Source: Formicarius rufipectus (taxonomy: Eukaryota > Chordata > Aves > Passeriformes > Formicariidae). From it: 64,000 nucleotides of DNA. A program made the position numbers and the translations under genes. Every line of letters begins with the position of its first letter. The first letter of the stretch is position 1. The notes beneath the pieces are model-generated. The model saw nothing but the letters and a program-made list of their open reading frames with translations. It had not been told where the DNA came from and did not search any database. The stretch is from positions 651,697-715,696 of the forward strand of contig VXAU01002436.1 in assembly GCA_013399695.1 (NCBI GenBank). Direction: 5' to 3'. Positions 42,131 to 52,600 of this stretch are shown here, piece by piece.

Positions 42131-43125
42131 TGAGTTCTCTAAAGCTACATCCAAGTCTACAAAGGTCCACATGTCTAGAGATGCTGTCAGGAGAAACTGA
42201 GTGTGTGCCTCCTGCAATATGTTTTTTGGAGAGACAAAATGCCCCTGGTGTACACCTCAAGTTAGAAGGGACCTGTAAGAATCATGGAGTCCCACTCCCA
42301 AGTGATGAAACACTGAGCTGGGTCAGGGAATACCTGCAGCCTCCTCATTTACAGGTCTGCATCTTTCCCAGTTGCTCCTGCAGGCAGTGGTTGGTTTTGT
42401 AGCCATCTTTTGTGGAAGATGAGCTCCTTTGGAGACCTCTTGTTCCTGTGCAGAATTTTCAGTCTCCACGTGGTGCTTCTGTTTGGTGTCTGGCTCTGTT
42501 TCAAGTTCCTTTGTCTGAAGAAGAGCAGAAGGGTAATAGATGTGCCATTATGAGGATCAGAAATAGGAAGATGATATCTGCCCCAGGAATTTGAAGCTTC
42601 TTGTGCTCAAGAGTTTTGTTGCAATTGAAAAATAAAAGGCATGTTGTGCTGATAGTACACCTTGCAAATTCTTCTTTGTGGGTGTAGATCAGCTGCTGAT
42701 ACCAGTGCCTTGTTGCTTCTCTGCTCAGGCACCATAAAGCTTCTGATGGATGAGTTCTGCATGGGGTGCAAAGTGCTGAAGTTCCCTTGCGCTCCAGTGG
42801 GTTCAGAGCATCCTTGATGCAGCTTTTCTGCCTAGTCTGGATTTCTTTGAATTACTGCATTCCCTCTGGGGTATGTTTGTTGTTAAATGAAAATGTTCCT
42901 TTTCAGGTATTTGTGCTGAATGTGGAAGCTCAAGTGCAGGACAAAGTTTCATAGCTGCTGTGTTGGAATAATCTTTCTAATGTATTTGTACATGTTTTTC
43001 TTACCCTGGAGTTTCATAATGGTGGTTTTTTCCCCCTCTCCCTTCAGGGCTAACTGCTCAGCCTATTCCATCTTGACTTACAGGTCTTTTATTGCCACTT
43101 AATAGTTGTTCTTAATCTTTTCCAG

Positions 43126-43187
43126 GTGCATATAATGATCCTGCTCCTGACACAGATCTTTTGCCACACAAGAAGGCAGTGAAAAAG
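43126..43187 (+). other. Exon-like 62-nt segment, unknown gene
   Basis: A good polypyrimidine acceptor ('ttcttaatcttttccag') and donor (AAAAAG|GTATGA) enclose 62 nt. One frame is fully open and reads AYNDPAPDTDLLPHKKAVKK after a split codon. The Ala-Tyr-Asn-Asp-Pro start faintly recalls sperm-tail PG-rich (SHIPPO-type) repeats, but this is too short to assign. Confidence 0.25.
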
Positions 43188-44765
43188 GTATGAAACAGAT
43201 TGGAAGCACAGCTATTTATACCAATCGTGGAAAGCTGGATATGTAGATTGGAAATCTGTGTGTTACCTTCTGGGGAATTTTGCCATATCTTTGATTTTTC
43301 TGTGTATCATAAGCTGCCTTTCTAAAGCATGGATCCAGAGTTCACTGAAATCAAAGGGAATAATCCCAACTGATTTGGACAATTCTAGATCGGACAATAA
43401 ACCAAGTGGTGAGATTCTTGTTTTGTGTCACTGGATTAGTCAAAGGTGTTATCCCCACCTGTTATTAAGTCAGTGGTTTTGGTTCTCATGACACTTCTGG
43501 CTTTTCTTTCTGCCCTTCAGTAGTAAGAAGGTGTCTGAGCTATAGATGGAGGATGGAGACATTGTCTGAACATGCGGTAGCAGAAAGCACAAAGTGGCAG
43601 AAGGCTGAGGCTCAGCCTGGGAGGAGATGCTGTGCATTAAACCCACATCTCACTGTGATATTTCCGAAGTGCCAGTTGTCAGCACAGTGCCAAAGGAGCA
43701 ATCTGCTCAGTGCTGGCAACTTCCCTCCCCTCTGTGCCAATTCTGAATGCCATTGACTAGCTGGAGAGGGAACCCAGCCTACTCTTTGTTGGAGGGCTGA
43801 TAGGTGTGAGGAGTGGAGTTGTGTAATAAGGGAAAGAAAGGACAAATGGAGAGGAAATGGAGGAATTCCTCAGGGGGCCATCTGTGATGCAGATTACCAG
43901 GGAGTCAGAGTGAAAGTGAATTTCTTCTTCTGTGGATTAATTTTTTCAGGCTGCAATCAGTGAGCTAACGTGCATCCTGCTTTTCAGGATCACAAAAAGC
44001 AAGTGCTGACATCTATTATTAACACTGTGCTTTCAAATCAGAGCTGGAGAGAAATAATGGAATATATACCTTAAGGTTTCCAGCTGCCAACATAAAGGGC
44101 AGAAAGATTGGGAGGTGACATAACATCAGCCACAGCTTTCTTTGCTTTCTTCCTCGTGCTCATTAGTAGAGTGTTGAAGGTCAGGCCCCAGCTTTCACTT
44201 TATAGTAAACAAACTGAATTTAGAGCACAGAAAACAGTTTTGGAGACCCAGAATGTCTTATCTGCCTCTCTTTTCCATTCAGCTCTCAAGGAGATGATTT
44301 GTGCATCAGTTTACTGTATAGTTTGTTTTTCCTCTATAAAGCTGTGCACTGGTAAGCCAAATGGGATTTATCCCCACTGGATGTGCATTATGGAGCACTG
44401 AGACCTGTGTGTTTACTCATAGGCTAAGTGAGAACTAAAACTATGATACACGTCCAAGGCAGAAACAGCCCCTGTTGTTTATGAAGACCTTGAGCCTGAG
44501 TCCTTTTTCTGAATTTCTGTGTGGATTTGAGTTTACACACCAACATTATTTATTTCAAAGCTCTGCTGCGATAGCAGCAGCTGGCTTTAGACCTGACTGA
44601 AGCTGTGTTTGATTGCGTTCTCAACAAACATAGTCTCCACTCCACAATTTATGATATGGATGTGTCTTTTTATCTCATGGAAAATATGAGCCCCACAGCC
44701 CATTTAGTGCTTACTGTTTACTGATATGAATCATTGGAGGACTGTTGTTTTTACTGCTGTAAAAA

Positions 44766-44784
44766 TAATAATAATAATAATAAA
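44766..44784. repeat. (AAT)n microsatellite
   Basis: Six or so consecutive AAT units. Confidence 0.9.
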
Positions 44785-45759
44785 ACCCATTGTATGGAAG
44801 GAGAACTCCAAAGGCTTTAATAGAAAAATTGCATTCTAGTAACACAAGCTGCTCTTCAGCAAAACAACATCATGTAAATGTGCCATTGTGTTCCAGAATG
44901 CTACACAAGCTCAGTGCTGTGTGTGTTTTATATAATAAGTTTTAAACTTCCAGTTTAGTATGGAGATAGCAGTTCACCTGCTTAAAATGTATGCTTTTAT
45001 GATTGGTCAATTGTCAGGGAATGTATTGCTTGTATTTTGTATCCCATTTGAATAAAAGCCACATTTATGACTCAGTTTTTATAACCAGTGTCTCGTAATT
45101 GCAGCTGAGAAACACTTCTTGGATTTATCAGTCCTTTCCAGAAGTTATACTCTTCTCCTTGGAAATGTTATCATGGGTGGTCTTTATGGAAAAACGCTGC
45201 AGAGTGTAATGGTGAATGTTAAAGTGGCTTCATAAATCTGTGCACAAAATGAAGTGGCAGGTATGTTCTTTCATGCTGCAATCCATAATGCAAGGAGGCT
45301 TAAAATTTCCCTGAAATGGATCTTGCTGTGGGCTACAGACTGTGGAAGAAATCTGAGCACCATGGAAACAACCAGTAAAACTCGAGTTTCAGTGGAGGCA
45401 GAATTTTACTTTGTCCATTTTATGGCAGGTTTTTCCTCAGCGGTGTCTTAACTTTTCCACAAAATTTGCTAAAAGTCTTTTCATAAGCCTTGGTAGGAGC
45501 AAAGCTGGGCCAAGGTGGTGCTTTTCTCAAAATCCTGCTGTCAGTGTAACATGTCTAAAGACTGAGCTCTTCATGTTCCACAGAGTTATCAGACCTGCCT
45601 TAGAGACCACTGTTATGTTTATCCCCTCTTGGTCTAATCCTGCATTGCTTGCCCAGAGTTAAGATGTCATGTTAAACCACACAGAAGCTCTCTGACGAGG
45701 CTGCTGTTGCATGAGCAGTTCTGTTTCTCTGTGCATGGACACTGAGTCCATCAGGCCTT

Positions 45760-45829
45760 CTCCGTGATCTCTCCTGCTCAAAGAGCTTTCCAGAATCCTC
45801 CAGGTCAGTCTGCACTTCCAACTCTCTCT
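45760..45829 (-). pseudogene. MYH16: MYH16 relic: late rod ELEEVRSALEGSERSRKLLEQE
   Basis: After an acceptor-like 'cccacctcag' it reads RELEVQTDLEDSGKLFEQER, matching ELEEVRSALEGSERSRKLLEQE with three residues missing. It is the most C-terminal piece found; the final ~200 residues were not recognised further left. Confidence 0.75.
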
Positions 45830-46684
45830 GAGGTGGGCAGAGGCAGCACTTACTGCTCCTGCAGCTCCTCATGCTGGCAGACAGCCTCATCCCTTTGGAC
45901 CCAGAGGTCCTGCAATCAGATGAAACATTGGTGTAAATAACGAAGGAGGAGGAAGCTGAAAGTTGTAGGAGGCCTCTCTGCAAAGTTGTTCTTTAAGGTG
46001 AAGCCAGACTTTTTTTTTTTTCTAAAAAAAAAAAAGCAAAAGTCAAAATGTGAACTTCACAAAAACCCCAACTCTGGGTCTCAATATCCTGGTTGCCTGT
46101 CATTGCAGCCACATTGACTTTTAGAGAATTACTTCTAATCAAGGCTGGTGTAACTGAGGACGAGTTAGGTTTGAGTGTGTGTATATATATATGTGTATGG
46201 AGAGAAGGAATCTTTGTTGTTAGTCTTTAAGTTACTAAAATGGGATTTTTGGCAGCAGTTTCATCACTTTATTCCAACAAAGAGACAGCCTTTTACTAAT
46301 TTACTTAGTTTTATTTTAGCAATGAAGAGCTGAAGGAAGCTCCTTAGTTTTGTATCTGTTGGTTTCTAGTCCATTTCCTGGTTGTGCTGTTCAAACAACA
46401 GTCACAACTCCTCTTAAACACAGAACTTCTTTGGTTTATTTACATATAAATAGTTCTTCAGGTTTGTAGTTTACCAACAGCTGATAGTAATGCTTGTCTT
46501 GTATAAGGTTTCTTGGAACTACTGCAGAGTGAAATTGGTGTGAGTGGGTGAACCTGGGCTTTTGAATATAAATTCTCACTGTGTTCAAAATGTCTGTCTA
46601 AATGAGTACACAATCTACTGCTTTGTTGCTTAAGTACAAAGTAGAACTAGTGTGCTTTTCCACCCAGGTCCTGCTTCCACCCTC

Positions 46685-46868
46685 TCCAGTTTTCCTGGAC
46701 ATGCTGTTGTAGTTTCCTCAGGTCATGCCAAGCTCACTGTTGTTGCTGCTGCCATGATCCAGCTGCATTTCCGTTCTGGGCAGCTCCATGTCCATCATTT
46801 CAGCTGGAGAGCTTCAGCATTTCCCTTCACTTCAGTCTTCAGACTCGCCTGTAGAGACTCAGTTGTGT
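46685..46868 (-). pseudogene. MYH16: MYH16 relic: rod exon ESLQASLEAEAKG...QLDHANKNNSEL
   Basis: ESLQASLKTEVKGNAEALQL ends at a stop. The next frame gives EMQLDHGSSNNSEL, then a stop. A third frame gives LRKLQQHVQ. The three blocks match consecutive parts of one family rod exon, so two frameshifts and two stops are visible in 180 bp. Confidence 0.93.
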
Positions 46869-47059
46869 GCTGGTGATTATTTCTGTGGAGTCCAGTGAAG
46901 CATATGGTTCAGCAGTCTGTTATCTTGAGTCTGATCCAGCCCTTGCATCAAATCATTGCCCACCAAGTAATAAAAACACAGTAAGTTTTCAAAGCTGTTA
47001 AAACTGAGATACCAGGATTTTGCACCAAGCCATTCATGAGTACCTTCTTTTAGAACAGG

Positions 47060-47285
47060 GCTGGAGAGCTTTCAAGAGGTCATCTTAAAAATGTACTGCC
47101 TAAAATTTGGACCACCTCCTGCCAAACCAGATCCACTTGACAGTGTGTGACCAGGCTGTACTTCACTTCCAATAAGGGAGAATCTACAACCTTCAGACAA
47201 TCTGGAATAGTGAAGAGGAGTAGCTCCCCTTAATGATTTAAAAACTTCCATAATGTCTAACTTAAAACCTCCATGCTGCAGCCTT
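47060..47285 (-). mobile_element. Ancient CR1-like LINE 3' relic
   Basis: On the minus strand, 'ctgcagcatggaggttttaa' and 'gttagacattatggaagttt' followed by a 'gatgacctcttga'-like end resemble the 3' UTR of old amniote CR1. It is inserted in a former intron of the myosin relic. Confidence 0.5.
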
Positions 47286-47407
47286 ATTACATACATAATG
47301 TAATGATGCTATACATAATTACACATACAAAATCCAACCAGTTGTACATAAAAACATCCATCTCTTCGAATGTGGGCAGCAGTCCCCAGTATGGAAGGCA
47401 TCTCTCA

Positions 47408-47556
47408 CATTTGCAGCACTGGCATCTCCAGGGAAGACTCTGCTTCCTCCAGTGCCACCTGCAGTTCATCCTTCTCACTCTCCATCCTCACCGTTGGCAG
47501 CTCCTGAATGCTCTTCCCTCCCTCCCCCAGCTGATTGATTAGATCCTTAATTTCCT
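47408..47556 (-). pseudogene. MYH16: MYH16 relic: rod exon EEIKELIDQLGEGG
   Basis: Acceptor 'ttccctag' is followed by EEIKDLINQLGEGGKSIQEL and MESEKDELQVALEEAESSLE. An in-frame stop (47405-47407) follows. The match to the family rod is nearly full exon length. Confidence 0.95.
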
Positions 47557-48479
47557 CTAGGGAAGAAAGCAGGTATTTCATGTGATAGGTTTATTTCAGG
47601 ACTATGAACTTTACCAAGTGCACCAGACAGATCCTTTGACTGGAAATAGCATGACATGGTTTCAGTCACTTTGTATCAGCTGCCCTTTTCTTTGGTTGCT
47701 AAATATTATCCTGGATTTCTGAATGAGCCCCGTTAGCTGCATGTGCTCATGGAGGTGGAAGAATGAAACCTGTTAAGGGATTTTTTTTCCCAGCTTTCCT
47801 CTCTCCCCCTTCTCTCACAAAATGGGAACAGGACAGCACATCATCCCTCTGCAGCAGAGTGGGGCTCTCTGCCAGCTGATGGAGCTGGAGCAAAGGGCTA
47901 GGGGAGGCAGCCCAGAAAACACTGGGTCTGTTCCAGAGTGTCCATCGCTGTTTTCTGTTGGCCACAAGGACAGCAGATTGTAGCATCTTCTAAATATTTA
48001 CAGTGCCATTTTCCAACCTCCTGGGAAAGATCAATTTTTGTAATTTACCAAAGTGCTTTTTTGAAAAAAACAAAGGGAGCCAAGGTAGTTGGTCTCCCTG
48101 TGCCAGTGGAGAGAAGGGATTCAAAGAGGAGTGAGTTTGACTGATTTACTCTGAACTGAATGCTGGAGATGCTGGATCTTCTCCACCGAGGTTAAAGGGA
48201 ATGTCCTCTTCCCAGGGAAAAACTGGCTGTTGTTCATAGCCCCCTAAGGGAATAGCTCAGAATTAAAGGATGCTGGTAGCCAGAACTGGCACTGCAGCCT
48301 CTCTCTTATTACTCCAAATGAACAACCCCAGAAAGCACTGCAAGAAATAAGGAAAGTGGATTTGGTGCTGTAAGACACCACAGAGATCATTCACTAGGAA
48401 TCAAGGGGCTTTATGATGAGCAGATTTTTAACATCAAACCAGAACTTAACCTGAAAGGTATCCTTCACAGATTCCAAGG

Positions 48480-48641
48480 ACTCCAAGGATAGGCAGCCTT
48501 AAGCTCAAAATTTTTGATTCTGAGCATTCCTTCTGAAAATGCGCTTCCGCCTACAGCCCTTTGCACTTTTTGTTGCCATTCTGCAGGCATCTTACCAAAG
48601 GCTCTGTGCTTTTTGTCCAGGGCAGCACAAGCAGCACTGGC
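48480..48641 (-). pseudogene. MYH16: MYH16 relic: rod exon NAAxAALDKKQRxFDK
   Basis: Acceptor 'tttttccag' is followed by ASAACAALDKKHRAFGKMPA and EWQQK, then degraded sequence, then FELKAAYPWSPWNL (family FKIKTAYEESLEHLE). Confidence 0.95.
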
Positions 48642-49923
48642 CTGGAAAAATAAAGCCAAGCATTCGCTGGACACAAGTTTTCTTCACACTTCACTTCCCT
48701 GCATGTCCTGCCATCCAGTCACGGTAATATTGGCAGCCATTCTAATGACTGGCAGAGTTTCTCTTGGTCCCTCTGAATGGGTGATTAAAATGTTTATGAG
48801 GCTTTCTCTCCTCACCATTAGGAATTTAACAAGATCACCCAGTTCCCAGCAGTGTGATAGTGTTCCTTGCTCCTGTGGCTATAATGATGCTGCTGTGGAG
48901 CAAATGTTTTCCACTTCAGATGTTGCTTGTGCAGATGTTCTGTTGGTAATTGCCTGGGTTGATCAGTGTGACTCGTTCTGTTTCAAAGCAGATTCAGTTA
49001 CAAACAAGATGTTATTCAGGACTATTTTAGACTGTGTCTAACTGCTTGTCATGAAGGGAAAGAATAAAGGTACATTTTTCTTTCCTAGGAGCTTTTAATC
49101 ACAAATGTTCTGCATATCCTCATGATCCACACATGCATTCAGATACCATGGTGACGAGCACACCACAGGAACCATAGAATAAAGAGCTGCTTCATTAAAG
49201 AAAGGGATGGTGAAACAGATTTTTTCAGCCCAGTAATGTAATGCTGGATGTGGGATTTTCGGCTCTTGGGATCTGTTCTAAAGCCAACTGCAGTCATTGG
49301 CAGGTACCCAAGGACTTCAGTGGATTTGGAGCAGCCTCTGTGCCTATTTTAAGTAACATTTTTATTCAAATATCTCACAGTTGCACTACTATTCATGCTC
49401 TTACACTACCACCAGCAAGAGTAGAAATACCAATTTAATGAAGGAGTGTTTGGCGGTGGCGTTTAAACTGTGTGTTGTTTAGGTCTGCTTTGACTGGGGT
49501 AGTTAATAACCAGTGGCCAACCCACCAGTACTGCAACACTGGAAAGTTCAAAGCAAGATATCATTATCCTCTAAAAAGGAGATGAATACCTTGCCTTGCA
49601 GTAAAGGAGGGCTTTTGCTGTAACTGTGCTCTTGTTTCTGGAAGTTAGCTAATGAGCTTATGAGAAGCATGCTGTGTGCTCCCAGGAATTAGCTGTGGCT
49701 CTCAGCTGGGGTTTCTCTTGCTGTGGTAAATCTTAGCCTGGCCTCTCATGGCCATACAGATTACTTGATGTTTAATAGAGAGATCTTCAAATATTAAGAA
49801 ATAAGGGACCAGTCCAAAGCAGACCTGCGTTGACAGAAGGACTTCCAGAGCCTCCAGTAGCAGGTCGTGGATCTTAATGGTCAGGCTTGTGCTGTACGCA
49901 CTCCTGGATAGCTGGATTTCTTG

Positions 49924-50040
49924 CCTCTCAAGGTCCTCCACTGTGTTCTGGGGCCTCTGCTTAGCTTTTCCCACACTGGCAACCCAGGCTTGAACTGATT
50001 CAGCTATCTCTGCTTCTGGAGCCTCACAGCCAACTTTGTC
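49924..50040 (-). pseudogene. MYH16: MYH16 relic: rod exon KLAxRLQEAEE...EVEDL
   Basis: Acceptor 'ccttccctcag' is followed by TKLAVRLQ. A frameshift near LQ follows, then EIAESVQAWVASVGKAKQRP and NTVEDL, matching RLQEAEEAAEAAQARAASLEKNKQRLQGEVEDL. Confidence 0.92.
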
Positions 50041-50522
50041 CTGAGGGAAGGAGGGCAGAAAAGTCCTGGTGAGCAGCTCATGGAGGGAGGCATGGTAGAA
50101 TTGGCATCCCTCATCTCCTGGAGCACCATCACTGTTTTCACCAGGGAAAAGCTGGAATTGTTGACAGCATTCTCAGAAAACAGACTGTAAAAAGCTTTGA
50201 TGCTTCATCCTTAGGAAATTCCACTGTCTTTTGTAGAGCTGCTGGAAGAGTGAAGTCCTGTTGAAATAGAGAAAGACTACACAAGTTCAAGTCTTTTTCA
50301 GGAAGGTTTGTCTTCTATTGTCAGTGTACAGGTGTTATGTCTCAATAGTCTCTGTTCCTTATTGCAAAGATTTTTTTTCATTCTCTTGTCTGGAGCCTTT
50401 GGTGTTCTCTCTCTCTTAGCAAATTGTGTGCTAACAGGTCACATCCACAAGCTGTGACTCAGCAGCCAAACTGAATAATGACACTGCCCAAGTCCCAGGC
50501 TCCCTGAAAGCTGAGGGCTCAC

Positions 50523-50651
50523 AGTTCCCTCCAAGTCTTCGGTTCCATCAGTGGCATCAGTGCTGCATTTAGTCCTCCAGATTGTGACTTCGGTATTGAG
50601 TTTAGAGACCAGGCACTGCAGTTCAGCTTTGCTTTTCTGCTCTTCTTCCAG
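50523..50651 (-). pseudogene. MYH16: MYH16 relic: rod exon LVSKLNTEVTTWRTKYETDA
   Basis: Reads SKAELQCLVSKLNTEVTIWR and TKCSTDATDGTEDLE, the best preserved rod piece, ending at a GTGAGC donor (50522). A stop codon sits just upstream of the LEEEQ start. Confidence 0.95.
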
Positions 50652-51410
50652 CTACACTTCCATTGGATCCAAACTGTGCTTGATTTTGGCTGGGCTCACA
50701 CAGCAGCTGTGCAGGACTTGGGGTAGCACAGCCACTGCTGGGGATCTGTCCTGTTGGGAGTGTGACCACACTGACCTCACTGTCCAAACCCGCCGTGCTC
50801 CCCTTGACGAACTCAGTTGTGGACCATCAAGAGTCATCTCAGCCCTCAAAATATCTTCCTGTTCAGGAGCCAAGTGTTTTTTCCATACCTGTTTTTTGCT
50901 GTTCTGCAGTGAATTGAATTGAGATCATACAACTGGAAACAGAACTTGGCTTGTCATCATAATGTTTTCTCTCAATGTTTCAACGAATTATGACAGTAAA
51001 CCCATTTGGTGATTGTTCTGAACAGAGAATCCTTGCCAGACTGGTGGTATACAGGTGCAGCACTAGAATTACCCTTTGGAGATAAGCAGAAATTTCCAAG
51101 ACACAGGTGTCAGACAGAGAGATGGAATATTGGTATATTTTTGAGCCAAACTTATGTGATTTTTACAAATAAACTGCTGCAAGATGCACTGAATGGACAG
51201 TGGACTGAGAATCAGGAGGGGTCTGTTCTACTCTTTGCTGCTGATGCATGGAGGCTCTGTATCATATTTTCATATCCACACAGGGCTCATGTTCCCTACA
51301 GCCCCTCCAAGATCAGCTGGTGACAAGCCCCGAGATTAATTTGGATGGGAAGGTTTCCCTTTGTGAGAGATAGCACAAAGGATTTCTGAATGTGAAGTGG
51401 ATAATGTGCA

Positions 51411-51599
51411 AAAGAGCAGGCAGTGCATGTTCCAGGACAGCAGCAGCCTCAGGAGGCAGGTGGTGCTCTCCAGCACCTTGGACTCCTCATCCAGCTGCCT
51501 CCTGAAGTCATCTGCTTGCAAGGACAGAGAGATCTTTATGTGGACAGTCTGGTTAAGCCTGCTCTGAGCTTCCTGGTGCTCCCAACGCATCTGGGAGAG
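51411..51599 (-). pseudogene. MYH16: MYH16 relic: rod exon EEAQSRLNQ...RQLDEESK
   Basis: After an acceptor ('cccacag') it reads LSQMRWEHQEAQSRLNQ and LQADDFRRQLDEESK. This matches YEEAQSRLNQ...SQVDDYKRQLDEESK, which differs clearly from the skeletal GEFSRQLDEKEAL version. It stays open for the full exon length. Confidence 0.9.
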
Positions 51600-51989
51600 C
51601 TGTGGGAAAACCACATAAAGAATCAGAAGAGGAACTAATTCAGTCTGACTGGAGAGGAAGAGAGGAAAAGGACTGGGCAGAAAGGAGACAGTGCAAGGCT
51701 GCCAGAGCCTGATGAAATGTAGGGGAAGATGAGGATCCAAGAGAGCTAACACTGCACAAAGCTGTCAAGGAATTTACCTCAGAGCCTGATGGCTTTATTT
51801 GCAGCCTGGCTGGGCATCAGCCTCAGCTAGATTATCTTCCAGCCATGAGCATGGGAGTTCAGCTGGAGGAGGGAAGACAGTCGTAAGATGCTGAGTGAGG
51901 CTTCAAGGGCCAAAATATCCTCCCTCTCTTGTAAACTCAGTTTATTCCAGTTGATGATTGTGCTGGGATGACTGTAATAGCCTGGGGGA

Positions 51990-52410
51990 GTGCAGAGTGT
52001 CCTGACCTTTTTGAGGAGGATGCCTGTTCCACCAGCTGGGACAGGCAGTGTTCAGCACCAGCTGCCAACAGCTGCTTCCTGGCATCATCAGCTGCGTCCT
52101 GGCTCTCTGCTCCCTCTGCAGAGTGCTGGATCCTGCCTTGTGCTTCACCCATGCCTGCAGGAATTCCCTGCTGGCCTCTCCCCCTGGATTTCTGCAGGGA
52201 CTACATGCTTGCACTGAGCTGTCTCTGCTTTCATGACCTGTTTGTCCATCTCCAGCTTAGTTTCCCTCTGGGGTTTCTCTGTGGGCTCTGCCGTCTCAGC
52301 CGTGGCATCCATGTCCTTCCCATGGCCCTGCTCTGCTTGAACTGCAATTCCAGCTTTCTGTGTCCCTGGAAAAGTTCCTTTTCCTGTTTTTCCATGAGTG
52401 CAAGGTGTCT
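51990..52410 (-). pseudogene. MYH16: MYH16 relic: rod region around KLEKDKQVMKAE
   Basis: KLEMDKQVMKAE matches KLEKDKQVMKAE; KDMDATAETAEPTEKPQRET matches KKHADSVAELTEQVENLQRV; further on EAQGRIQHSAEGAESQ and LLAAGAEHCLSQLVEQ match EANAKLAELERSQAEMNAQ and RLTAENGELSREYEEAQ. At least one frameshift is present. Confidence 0.85.
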
Positions 52411-52554
52411 TAACAACTCAGACCTATCTCCTGATACAGTTGAGAATTAATTACCTCACATTTCTAGAGTGAATTGAAATGGAAATGTTCCCTGTTACTG
52501 ATGCTATCAATTTGTATTAGTCATTAGAATGTGTTCAGACCATTCTATTCAAAT

Positions 52555-52600
52555 ACAACCTCAGCTTCCAGGTCTGCTTGCAGCTCTTCAATGTACAGGC
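52555..52600 (-). pseudogene. MYH16: MYH16 relic: rod fragment ARIEELEEELEAE
   Basis: Reads YIEELQADLEAE, matching the very conserved rod sequence RIEELEEELEAE. It is short but in the correct order. Confidence 0.65.

Larger units (their letters stand above)
40051..45759. other. Region between CR1 tail and myosin relic; no confident gene
   Basis: AT-rich unique sequence. It has a T-run at 40433-40447, an (AAT)n microsatellite at 44766-44784 and two exon-like segments described separately. In human, KPNA7 and SMURF1 lie between ARPC1A and MYH16. I saw no importin-alpha ARM repeat, C2, WW or HECT sequence here. Confidence 0.45.
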
